Below the pieces are notes generated by a model. The model did not search any database. It saw only the letters and a list, made by a program, of their open reading frames with translations, and was not told where the DNA came from. A DNA stretch of 64,000 nt from Porphyromonadaceae bacterium W3.11 (lineage in GTDB: Bacteria; Bacteroidota; Bacteroidia; Bacteroidales; Porphyromonadaceae): positions 358,238-422,237 of the forward strand of contig JAUISX010000003.1 in NCBI GenBank assembly GCA_030434245.1, in the 5' to 3' direction. Position numbers and translations under genes: made by a program. Shown here one piece after another: positions 35,869 to 44,547 of this stretch (its first letter is position 1; each line of letters begins with the position of its first letter).

Positions 35869-37602
35869 ATGATTAAATACTTTCAGAACCGTTTTGCCCT
35901 ATCGGAAAAAGGAGCTAGAGATTTGCGTAAGGGTATAGTATATTCGACATTACTCAATCTTGCATTAATGTTACCGCCCTCGTACTTATTTCTCTTTCTA
36001 ATGGAATATATCGGCAATGAGCCAGAAATGCAAAGACACACACTATTGTTCTATATCCTCTTAGCTGTCGTACTGATATTCGTGATGTATATCATCAGTA
36101 TATGGCAGTACAATAGCACGTACACTACGGTTTATACGGAAAGTGCTCAACGCCGTATCAGTGTAGCAGAGAAGCTTCGTCGCTTGCCGCTATCATTCTT
36201 CGGAGAAAGGAATCTTTCAGACCTCACCTCTACGGTGATGGAAGATTGTACACAATTAGAGCACACATTCTCCCATGCTATTCCTCAATTATTCGCCTCT
36301 ATACTGAGTATGGTTATTATTTCCATCGGTTTATTCTTCTACGATTGGAGATTGGCAACTGCACTTTTATGGGTTGTGCCATTAGCTATAGCTACATTAT
36401 TTCTATCAAGACAGAATTTGGACAAAGCCTTCAAGAATCTCTATCACGTGAAGCGTGAAGTAACCGAACAGGTTCAAGACGGACTAGATTGTGTACAGGA
36501 AATCAAGTCATACAATGGAGAAAATGAGTACTGCAGAAGGTTTGACCAGCAATTGAATATCTATGAAAAAGAGCTGATTAACCATGAATTGGTAGCAGGT
36601 GTATTTGTCAATCTTTCAACAGTGTTTCTAAAATTAGGGATGCCCACAGTAATTCTAGTGGGTGCATGGCTGCTACAGCAAAATGAAGTTTCAGCCTTTG
36701 TGTATATGGCTTTTCTTCTCATCTCAGCAATGATATACAATCCTATTCAGGATGTATGTAATAATCTTGCCGTACTCGCATTTCTGGACGTCCGTATCAA
36801 TAGGATGAAGGAGATCGAGGAGATGTCGACACAAGAAGGAAGCAAGGATGTTGAGATACAAGACTATGACATTGAGTTTCAGAACGTCAGCTTCGCATAC
36901 GATTCTGATAAACAGGTCTTACACAATGTTTCATTCACGGCACGACAAGGTGATGTAACAGCCCTCGTAGGTCCATCTGGAGGAGGAAAGAGTACTACGA
37001 CAAAGCTGGCTGCCCGTTTCTGGGACATAGACAGCGGTAAGATCCTAATAGGAGGAAAAGATATCTCTATGATTGACCCAGAGAGCTTATTACAACACTT
37101 TTCCATAGTCTTCCAAGATGTAATACTCTTCAATGCTTCTATTGCTGATAATATCCGCATCGGCAAGCTTAATGCCACTGATGAAGAAGTGTATCACGCC
37201 GCAAAGCTGGCTCAATGCGATGACTTCATTAGCCGTATGCCGCAGGGGTATGACACCATCATTGGCGAAAATGGAGAGACACTTTCTGGTGGCGAACGCC
37301 AGCGTATCTCCATTGCTCGCGCTCTTTTGAAAAACGCCCCTATCATACTCCTAGACGAGGCTACAGCAAGCCTAGATGCAGAAAACGAAACGAAAATACA
37401 GGTAGGGCTCTCTGAACTGGTCCGAGACAAGACCGTCATCATCATCGCCCACCGTATGAGGACCGTCCAAAATGCTAATCATATAGTAGTGCTCAATGGA
37501 GGGAAAGTTAGTGAGCAGGGAACGCCTGACGAACTGATGAGCAAAAATGGCGAGTTCGCCCGCATGGTCAGAAGACAACAAGAGCATCACAGAAATATAT
37601 AA
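35869..37602 (+). CDS. ABC transporter half-molecule (permease-ATPase), subunit 2
   Basis: 577 residues, with six transmembrane helices (about 20-300) and an ATPase domain with Walker A GPSGGGKST, signature LSGGERQR and Walker B IILLDEATASLDAENE, all canonical. Together with subunit 1 it likely forms a heterodimeric inner-membrane transporter in which this NBD carries the regular catalytic residues. The RND exporter gene begins 11 bases after its stop. Confidence 0.88.
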   Translation: MIKYFQNRFALSEKGARDLRKGIVYSTLLNLALMLPPSYLFLFLMEYIGNEPEMQRHTLLFYILLAVVLIFVMYIISIWQYNSTYTTVYTESAQRRISVAEKLRRLPLSFFGERNLSDLTSTVMEDCTQLEHTFSHAIPQLFASILSMVIISIGLFFYDWRLATALLWVVPLAIATLFLSRQNLDKAFKNLYHVKREVTEQVQDGLDCVQEIKSYNGENEYCRRFDQQLNIYEKELINHELVAGVFVNLSTVFLKLGMPTVILVGAWLLQQNEVSAFVYMAFLLISAMIYNPIQDVCNNLAVLAFLDVRINRMKEIEEMSTQEGSKDVEIQDYDIEFQNVSFAYDSDKQVLHNVSFTARQGDVTALVGPSGGGKSTTTKLAARFWDIDSGKILIGGKDISMIDPESLLQHFSIVFQDVILFNASIADNIRIGKLNATDEEVYHAAKLAQCDDFISRMPQGYDTIIGENGETLSGGERQRISIARALLKNAPIILLDEATASLDAENETKIQVGLSELVRDKTVIIIAHRMRTVQNANHIVVLNGGKVSEQGTPDELMSKNGEFARMVRRQQEHHRNI

Positions 37603-37613
37603 ATATTACTAGA

Positions 37614-39977
37614 ATGAATATCATCAAAATCAACAGAAGGTTCAAAGCCTTGGCAGACTGGATACTTAGCCATCGGATTATCGTAGGAGTTCTTTTCTTG
37701 ACCATCATAGCCCTTTCTTTCGTAGGGACTAAACGCATCGTGATGAAGACATCCTTTGACGACTATTTCGTAAGCGATGATCCCATGTTACTCAAAACCA
37801 AAGAATTCGAATCCATATTTGGCAACGACTACTACGTGGCTGTACTCGTTAAGAACGAGGACATATTCTCCAACCATAGCCTCAAGCTCATTCGAGAACT
37901 TAGTAATGAACTGAAGGACAGTCTCTCGTATGCGGAGAAGGTAATTTCCCTTACCGATCTTGAGTTTGCAGTAGGAACGGATGATGGCATGACTATAGAG
38001 CAAATAGTACCTGAGGAAATACCTTCAGATATCACTTCACTGAAAGAAATCAAACGAAAGGCGTATAGCAAACCCAATCTGGCTAAGAAATTAGTATCAA
38101 AGGATGGAACCATGACCTGGATAATGGTAAAACTACGTCCTTTCCCTGAGGATTCGGAGTGGAAAAAGCAAAGCAACATTGCTCCAGATATGCTTACGGG
38201 TAAGGAAGCTGGGCATATCATCCGTAAGGCAAAATACTCGGAGTTATCACCGAGTGCTTCTGGAATGCCTTACCTGAGCTATGAGAAGTTCGTCTATTTA
38301 CAAGGGGAGATGGGCAGACTATTCCTATTCGCCTTCATCGTCTCCATCATAGTAATGCTAATCGTAACACGCTCAATACGGGGAGTCATCGCACCTTTAT
38401 TGACCTCAGCTTTTGGCCTCCTCATAGGCTTTGGGATTATTGGCTGGACTGGACTATATATAGATATGAGCACTGCTATGATAGCAGTGATATTGACCTT
38501 TGCCTGCTCTATCGCCTATAATATCCATCTCTACAACTTCTTTAAGACACAGTTCGTAGAGACAGGAAAGCGTCATACATCAATCAAAGAAGCTATGGGT
38601 GAAACGGGCTGGGGTGTCCTACTATCGGGATTGACTACGATAGCTGCCATGATGACATTCCTCGCAATGAAAATAGTCCCAATGAAAGCCATCGGTATCA
38701 ATACCTCTCTGTGTCTGCTTGCGGTGCTGCTTACATGCCTGTTCATTACTCCTATACTACTCTCTTTTGGTAAGGATCGCAAACCAGCGGTAGATATGTC
38801 TAAGAGTTTTGAAGGATATATAGGCGGACGCTTCGAGAGGTTCGGAAGCTATATTATGCGAAACCACAAAATGATCGTATCTCTATCTATTCTAGTCACA
38901 TTATTTTGCAGTATAGGACTTTTTTCGATAGAACCAGCATTTGACATTGAGAAAACAATGGGTCGCAAAATTCCGTACGTCAAGAGCTTCCTAGACCTTT
39001 GTGAAACTGAGCTTGGGTCGATGTATGCTTACGATCTCATGATCACACTACCAAATGATAATGATGCGAAGCAACCAACCAACTTGCAGAAGCTGGATGA
39101 ACTGGCAAAAATTGCAGACCGCTACGAATTGACTAAACGTCACAATTCCATTACGGACATTGTTAAAGACATGAACTGTACTCTTAATAGCAATAAGCCG
39201 GAATACTACAAGATCCCTAACGACCCAAACATGGTGGCTCAGTTACTATTGCTTTACGAGAATGCAGGTGGCACAGAGTCGGAATATTGGATGGACTATG
39301 ACTATAAGCGGCTACGTTTGCAGCTAGAATTAAATAGCTATAACTCTAATGAGGCGGAAAAAGAGATGGAGGATCTTCAGAATGAAGCTCGTAATCTATT
39401 TCCTGATGCTCACATATCAGTGGTAGGAAATATTCCTCAATTCACCGTGATGCAACAATATGTAGAACGGGGACAAATGTGGTCAATGTTACTATCTGTT
39501 CTGGTCATTGGTATTATCCTCGTCATCATCTTTGGCAATTGGAAAGTAGGATTGGTAGGTATGATCCCAAACATCGCTCCTGCTCTTATAGTTGGTGGCA
39601 TGATGGGGTGGCTTGGCTATCCACTCGACATGATGACGGCTTCACTCATTCCAATGATATTAGGTATAGCTGTTGATGACACTATCCACTTCATTAATCA
39701 CAGCCATGTTGCATACGACAGATGTAGAGATTATGAGCAGGCTATCAATAAAACATTCCGAACTGAGGGGCTGGCAATTGTGATGTCAACGGTCATCATC
39801 TCAGCGACTTTTGCTGGGTTCATCATGTCAGATGCTACCCAAATGCGTAACTGGGGCATATTGGCTGTAGCAGGTATGGTATCGGCTTTGCTAGCTGATT
39901 TATTCCTTACCCCAACTTTTTTCAAGTACTTAGGTGTATTTGACAAGAAAAAGAAGAAAGAGACTACACAGAACTAA
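37614..39977 (+). CDS. MmpL/HpnN-like RND family exporter
   Basis: 787 residues with the RND two-half design. A transmembrane helix lies at about 22-42, a periplasmic loop to about 235, then a bundle of five helices (about 238-395). A second helix at about 430 and a second loop follow, then the closing bundle (about 625-775). The motif [13 protein letters not shown] in the second bundle carries the acidic residues of hydrophobe/MmpL-type proton relays. At this size it is the hydrophobe-exporter class and not the 1000-residue drug-efflux class. Such proteins move lipids or hopanoids between membranes. It lies between ABC and LolA-like genes. Confidence 0.85.
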   Translation: MNIIKINRRFKALADWILSHRIIVGVLFLTIIALSFVGTKRIVMKTSFDDYFVSDDPMLLKTKEFESIFGNDYYVAVLVKNEDIFSNHSLKLIRELSNELKDSLSYAEKVISLTDLEFAVGTDDGMTIEQIVPEEIPSDITSLKEIKRKAYSKPNLAKKLVSKDGTMTWIMVKLRPFPEDSEWKKQSNIAPDMLTGKEAGHIIRKAKYSELSPSASGMPYLSYEKFVYLQGEMGRLFLFAFIVSIIVMLIVTRSIRGVIAPLLTSAFGLLIGFGIIGWTGLYIDMSTAMIAVILTFACSIAYNIHLYNFFKTQFVETGKRHTSIKEAMGETGWGVLLSGLTTIAAMMTFLAMKIVPMKAIGINTSLCLLAVLLTCLFITPILLSFGKDRKPAVDMSKSFEGYIGGRFERFGSYIMRNHKMIVSLSILVTLFCSIGLFSIEPAFDIEKTMGRKIPYVKSFLDLCETELGSMYAYDLMITLPNDNDAKQPTNLQKLDELAKIADRYELTKRHNSITDIVKDMNCTLNSNKPEYYKIPNDPNMVAQLLLLYENAGGTESEYWMDYDYKRLRLQLELNSYNSNEAEKEMEDLQNEARNLFPDAHISVVGNIPQFTVMQQYVERGQMWSMLLSVLVIGIILVIIFGNWKVGLVGMIPNIAPALIVGGMMGWLGYPLDMMTASLIPMILGIAVDDTIHFINHSHVAYDRCRDYEQAINKTFRTEGLAIVMSTVIISATFAGFIMSDATQMRNWGILAVAGMVSALLADLFLTPTFFKYLGVFDKKKKKETTQN

Positions 39978-40020
39978 ATTTGTTAGACAAGTCATTGAAA
40001 AAATTTTAAGCTCAAACAAA

Positions 40021-40809
40021 ATGAATAATATGAAGACGAAACATTTATTATTATCGCTCATCGCATTACTAGCGATTAGTAGCGGACAAGCTGCAGATCT
40101 ATCAGGGAGGGACATTATGCAAAAAGCTAAGGACAGGCCTAACGGAGATACTCGATATGCTACGATTGAAATGACGCTCATTCAAAAGAGTGGACACAAA
40201 AGGGTACGTAAACTCGAATCATGGGCTATAGATATAGGGGACGATACAAAAAAGATTATGTTTTTTACTTATCCTGGTGATGTGAAAGGTACGGGCTTCC
40301 TAACGTGGGACTATGATGATACTAGTAAGCAGGATGACAAGTGGCTATACTTACCTGCAATGAAAAAGACACGTCGAATCAGTGGAAAATCATCCAAAAC
40401 TGATTACTTCATGGGTAGTGACTTCACCTATAACGACATGAGTTCACGTAATGTGGACGAGGAGACCCACGAACTATTAAAAGAGGAGGTCATAGATGAG
40501 CATAAATGCTGGGTAATTAAGTCCATCCCCAAGGACAAAGACGAAATATACTCATATCGAATCACATGGATAAGGCAAGATTGCTTATTGGCTGTCAAGG
40601 CTGAATACTATGACAAACTCAATAAGATTCATCGTCAACTGACCATTTCAAATATTGAGTTAATGCAAGGATTCTGGACCATGCACCTGATGCAGATGGA
40701 AAATATGCAAACTGGACATAAGACTATCCTACGTATGAATAATCAAAAATTTGATATAAAAGTCTCACCAAACCTCTTCACTGTAGCCAACCTAGAGAAA
40801 GGACTATGA
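40021..40809 (+). CDS. LolA-like outer-membrane lipoprotein-sorting protein
   Basis: 262 residues, with a signal peptide ([20 protein letters not shown]) from the start MNNMKTKH at 40021 or MKTKH at 40030. The earlier in-frame ATG at 39934 overlaps the previous gene and lacks a signal. The mature domain resembles PF17131 (LolA-like): [31 protein letters not shown] and [14 protein letters not shown]. These proteins accompany RND exporters and outer-membrane barrels, and are thought to carry lipids across the periplasm (family knowledge). It abuts the barrel gene (1-base gap). Confidence 0.85.
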   Translation: MNNMKTKHLLLSLIALLAISSGQAADLSGRDIMQKAKDRPNGDTRYATIEMTLIQKSGHKRVRKLESWAIDIGDDTKKIMFFTYPGDVKGTGFLTWDYDDTSKQDDKWLYLPAMKKTRRISGKSSKTDYFMGSDFTYNDMSSRNVDEETHELLKEEVIDEHKCWVIKSIPKDKDEIYSYRITWIRQDCLLAVKAEYYDKLNKIHRQLTISNIELMQGFWTMHLMQMENMQTGHKTILRMNNQKFDIKVSPNLFTVANLEKGL

Positions 40810-40810
40810 A

Positions 40811-42124
40811 ATGAAGACGAAACGTTTGTGGGTCATCATACTCGTACCCCTACTCTCAGTACAGGCAAAGGCACAAACGGATACTGTAGTAACCGACAGC
40901 GTCCCGGAGAGTATGAATTATATCGAAGAAGAAGCTATGGAAGATTCCTACGATGACTTTTTACAAGTAAGAGTGAAAGGCTTCCTTGATACTTACCATG
41001 CTGTAAGGACAAGTGGCAAGCGGGACTTTATGGCTTCTAGAACTCGTGCCCGCGGAGAGCTAAGGCTTAAAAAAGGCGGTGCCGCTCTTTTAGTCTCCCT
41101 AAATGCTACTTATAACGGATTATTAAAGGAGCGATCGGGCTTGAATTTGCGTGAAGCTTATCTCTCTTATGAAAAAGGGAACTTGGACCTAAGGATAGGA
41201 CGTCAGATCATTGTATGGGGAGTGGCTGATGCACTATGTATCACGGATAAGGTATCCCCTTTCGACTATAGCGAGTTTCTGGCTCAAGACTACGATGACA
41301 TACGGATACCTGTAAATGCTCTCCGTGCAAAATATACATGGCAGTCTATCACTTTTGAAGCTTTACTTAATCCTGTAGTGAACTTTTTTATCATTCCCAT
41401 AGATAAAGAAAACCCATGGGCATTACGTTTTCAGAATACACCACTGCCTTATACCATAGATTTAGAAAGTGGGAAACCTGAAAAAAGGCTCAAAAACATG
41501 GAGTATGGAGGACGAATAACCGTTAATCTTCGCGGAATAGACCTCTCTATAAGTGCATTACGAACATGGAACAAGATGCCAGCACTATGTATTAATTTGG
41601 CTGAGGATGGACGCTCTCAACAGATAGCCGGAAAGTACAATCGCATGACAATGGTAGGGGCGGACTGTTCTTTCCCTATCAGTCAGATGGTTGTCCGGTG
41701 TGAAACCGCCTATTACATAGGAGAGGCTCAAGGAGGTATTATCCAACAAGAAGCTCCTAGACGTAATTCGATAAATACTCTTTTGGGAGTGGACTGGTAC
41801 CCTGGTAGCGACTGGAACATCAGTGTGCAATACAGCCATAAATATACATCTGGGAATATGACAGGCCTTTCCATCCATCGGAATGAAGGACTTGCGACAG
41901 CAAGAATTTCTAAGGAGTTTCTCCAAAACATGCTAAAAATCTCCACCTTCGCATATTATGACGTAACGAACAGGGGCATATTCAACCGCCTTTCGGCATC
42001 ATATGCACTGAATGATCAGGTCGAACTTACCGCTGGATATGATTATTTCAATGCGAAGAAAGGGAAGTTCGCGATGTACGCAAATAACTCCGAATCATGG
42101 GTCAAAGTGAAGTATAGTTTTTAA
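40811..42124 (+). CDS. Outer-membrane beta-barrel protein (DUF1302-like) of the exporter operon
   Basis: 437 residues with a signal peptide (LWVIILVPLLSVQAKAQ). The rest shows alternating amphipathic strands and aromatic-terminated ends, closing with AMYANNSESWVKVKYSF, a terminal Phe as in outer-membrane proteins. A long N-terminal acidic loop (SMNYIEEEAMEDSYDDF) precedes the first strand. LYKGNLDLRIGRQIIVWG-type strand motifs resemble DUF1302 and alginate-porin-like barrels. It is the last gene of the TetR unit and ends before a strong hairpin. It would be the outer-membrane partner of the RND/LolA-like pair. Confidence 0.8.
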   Translation: MKTKRLWVIILVPLLSVQAKAQTDTVVTDSVPESMNYIEEEAMEDSYDDFLQVRVKGFLDTYHAVRTSGKRDFMASRTRARGELRLKKGGAALLVSLNATYNGLLKERSGLNLREAYLSYEKGNLDLRIGRQIIVWGVADALCITDKVSPFDYSEFLAQDYDDIRIPVNALRAKYTWQSITFEALLNPVVNFFIIPIDKENPWALRFQNTPLPYTIDLESGKPEKRLKNMEYGGRITVNLRGIDLSISALRTWNKMPALCINLAEDGRSQQIAGKYNRMTMVGADCSFPISQMVVRCETAYYIGEAQGGIIQQEAPRRNSINTLLGVDWYPGSDWNISVQYSHKYTSGNMTGLSIHRNEGLATARISKEFLQNMLKISTFAYYDVTNRGIFNRLSASYALNDQVELTAGYDYFNAKKGKFAMYANNSESWVKVKYSF

Positions 42125-42227
42125 GGGCTTGCACTAAGTAACTCATCTCATAATGGATGTGAGTTAGAGGTATTGTAAAATCCTAATGGCATTGAGATCT
42201 ATTACTGTCTGATGAAAGTTTTAATAG

Positions 42228-42273
42228 AAGACGAGGGTGTGCCAAAATTAAAGTTTTGACACCCCCTCGTCTT
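42228..42273 (+). terminator. Terminator hairpin after the exporter operon
   Basis: AAGACGAGGGTGT pairs with ACACCCCCTCGTCTT (one extra C), extended by CAAAA/TTTTG inside. It lies about 100 bases beyond the barrel stop. The outside tail is U-poor, so strength is uncertain, but the stem is long. Confidence 0.65.
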
Positions 42274-42347
42274 ATCAAAAGAGACTACGATGAATTCTAT
42301 GTTACACCTCTAAAATCGTAGTATTCTCTATGTGTGGTGAAAAATAA

Positions 42348-43793
42348 TTAATCTTCAAACCCATAGTTTTCCTGCTGGGGATCTATTATGATCTCAATGT
42401 TTCTATTTTTAAGCTGTTTTGGCCTTGGACCACGTAGCTTGTTCATTTGTAACTTTATCGTTGACAGCTTGACCTCTGGAGAGATTAGCTTGTCAAGGTC
42501 TATGTAACCCTCGAAATTATTATCATTCAACCTTAAGATATTAGTACAATGCAAGTCCTTGAATAAAAATGATGGGAGTGCACCGCTATACTCATTTTTA
42601 CTTAGGTCCAGCACAATAAGATTACTGATAGAGCCGAGTTCTTCTGGCACTGTACCATGTAGATGATTATCTGATAACTCAAGAATCATAAGATCATCCA
42701 GAAAACCTATCTCTTTTGGTATTTCACCCACAAGATTATTATTATTAAGTTTTATACTCGTTACACTTAGTGTTGGTTCTTTTTCGGGTATTTGATAATC
42801 AGCCCCCACTATACCATACCATTCAGTTATGGGCTTATCTGACAACCAATTGTCATTTCTAGTCCAATTATCTCCATCGGTAGCCATGTATAATGCTTTT
42901 AGAGCCTCCATTTGATTTTTCCTAAACATTGAGGGCTCTACAGATATGCTAATAGGTATATCGACATCGTTTGCAGAGACGTTCAGATAGAGATTGAGTT
43001 GCCGTTCACTATCGTAACGCCCCATCCTTATATTAAGTCTTTTGCTATTTGGGGATTTATCCTCTACTGTGAGTTCAAATATTGAAGGCAGATTTGTGTC
43101 AAAACTTACTTCTTTGTTAGATTCTATCTCAATCCACTCTTCACCGCCCTGCCATGGAAATGAAATCGCGTTTTTAGATAATGTTATAACCGTGGTAAAA
43201 TCCTGTTTTACTAGAATTTCCTCTTCTTTTCCATCAACAGAAAGCGTCACGACTGCCTCTCTTGTACTTTCTGTACTCTTGTTTTCTTCCGCTACAAGTT
43301 TTACAATATTATCCTGTTCCTTTGTTACAGTCAACCACGCTTCACTAGATTTTACCGACCATTCAGCATAGTTTGATTCTACCTCGATACGTCTTTCTGA
43401 AGCTTGTGCTCGCAAACTTATCTCATGATTTTCTAAGAGAATCTCAACTTTTTCTCTTTGAACAAGGGGAATTTTCAACTCCGAATCTTGTGCCTCTAAT
43501 AATATTGAGGCTTTACGATCTTGAGCTGTCGTATTTTCATCAATGACTACCGAAAGAGTATGATCATCAATCTTACTTGCATGATACCAATCAGTAAACT
43601 CTCCGACTACATTCCACTGGACGTTACTTTCGATATCAACGGTAAAAGTACCTCCACTTGCATTTGCCTTCAATTCTTCAACAGAAAGTGTGATGTCAGG
43701 GATAATAATTTCATCTCCCTTCGGTGCACATCCTTGGAAGAACACTAGCATGAGTAAACCAATAAGTCCGGACCCACATAAAATTCTTTTCAT
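42348..43793 (-). CDS. BACON-domain leucine-rich-repeat lipoprotein
   Basis: 481 residues from the start MKRILCGSGLIGLLMLVFF (43793), with lipobox FFQGC. An earlier ATG at 43829 only lengthens the N-terminus. Three BACON-type beta-sandwich modules follow one another (about 25-105, 105-190 and 190-285). Their repeating pattern is ASGGTFTVDIESNVQWNV, ERRIEVESNYAEWSVKSSEAW and GGEEWIEIESNKEVSFD. Then come LRRs (about 290-470: MATDGDNWTRNDNWL, LNNNNLVGEIPKEIGFLDDL, LSDNHLHGTVPEELG). BACON domains often bind glycans or mucin. The GEIPKEIG-type LRRs resemble plant-type repeats. Surface location is inferred. Confidence 0.82.
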   Translation of the reverse strand: MKRILCGSGLIGLLMLVFFQGCAPKGDEIIIPDITLSVEELKANASGGTFTVDIESNVQWNVVGEFTDWYHASKIDDHTLSVVIDENTTAQDRKASILLEAQDSELKIPLVQREKVEILLENHEISLRAQASERRIEVESNYAEWSVKSSEAWLTVTKEQDNIVKLVAEENKSTESTREAVVTLSVDGKEEEILVKQDFTTVITLSKNAISFPWQGGEEWIEIESNKEVSFDTNLPSIFELTVEDKSPNSKRLNIRMGRYDSERQLNLYLNVSANDVDIPISISVEPSMFRKNQMEALKALYMATDGDNWTRNDNWLSDKPITEWYGIVGADYQIPEKEPTLSVTSIKLNNNNLVGEIPKEIGFLDDLMILELSDNHLHGTVPEELGSISNLIVLDLSKNEYSGALPSFLFKDLHCTNILRLNDNNFEGYIDLDKLISPEVKLSTIKLQMNKLRGPRPKQLKNRNIEIIIDPQQENYGFED

Positions 43794-44084
43794 TTGCTTA
43801 AAGTGCATAAATATCATAACCATGTACATTTGAAATATATTCTACTTCATCTATAAGTTCTAACCAGATTGATTATTACTTCTATCGGTCTTGTATTATT
43901 TTGACTACAATCGATAAACGATGCCAGCTACAATTATCGTAAATAAGTAGAATAAATGTTGTTTCTCATTTTATTATTTCACTTTTATAGTTAATATTCA
44001 AGAATATATTTTATAACAATTATAATCATAATAGTTATAAAATTATTAAAATCGTGTTCTTGTTAACATCATTTAATAGGATGG

Positions 44085-44112
44085 TTGATTGTTATATTTC
44101 ACAATATGTTTG
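44085..44112 (+). promoter_or_regulatory. Candidate promoter for the barrel gene
   Basis: TTG, 17 bases, then TATGTTTG (44105-44112, fits TAnnTTTG). Spacing is short by two. Confidence 0.4.
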
Positions 44113-44347
44113 CGGTTTACTTCGTTGATCTCATATATAATTATGATTTTTCTTTTGATTAATAAGAGGTTTTAAAAGACTAAATGGAACTTGTCATTTG
44201 GAATTAGTCTATTGGGAAGGATTTTAATATTTCTATTTTCTTTCATGCCCATCACAAAACTATGGCGGGCTTTGTGCCAGCTGATGTGTTTATTGATACC
44301 ACACGTTTCACCCATCGCTTTACTGATTTACAACAACTCTCATACGT

Positions 44348-44417
44348 AAAATGCAATAAAGCTAGGAAATAACTGATGGACAGTATGAAGTTATTTTTCT
44401 GCTTTATTGCACATTTT
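44348..44417. repeat. Long imperfect palindrome (70 bases)
   Basis: AAAATGCAATAAAGC (44348-44362) pairs with GCTTTATTGCACATTTT (44401-44417). Inside, AGGAAATAACT pairs with AGTTATTTTTCT. That gives about 26 base pairs with two small bulges around a 14-nt loop. It lies in the leader of the following gene. Confidence 0.7.
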
Positions 44418-44547
44418 GATCTAGAATCTATCCATACGGAATTTTAATATGAAGAAGTTCGTTATTATAGAAAATTTAACTATAATTGTGTTGTTTTAAA
44501 TAACCTCACTTCTATATTTTAAATGATAAAAAAAAACACTTGTATTT

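Larger units (their letters stand above)
43794..44522. other. 729-base AT-rich region with a promoter and a long hairpin
   Basis: No gene. A plus-strand promoter candidate lies at 44085-44112 and a long imperfect hairpin at 44348-44417, both upstream of the damaged barrel gene. This would give that gene a leader of over 400 nt. The rest is very AT-rich with no reading frames of note. Confidence 0.5.

Noticed and set aside
39934..40020. Earlier in-frame start for the LolA-like protein
   Set aside because: The extension overlaps the RND gene end, is Lys/Arg-rich and hides the signal peptide that begins at 40021/40030.
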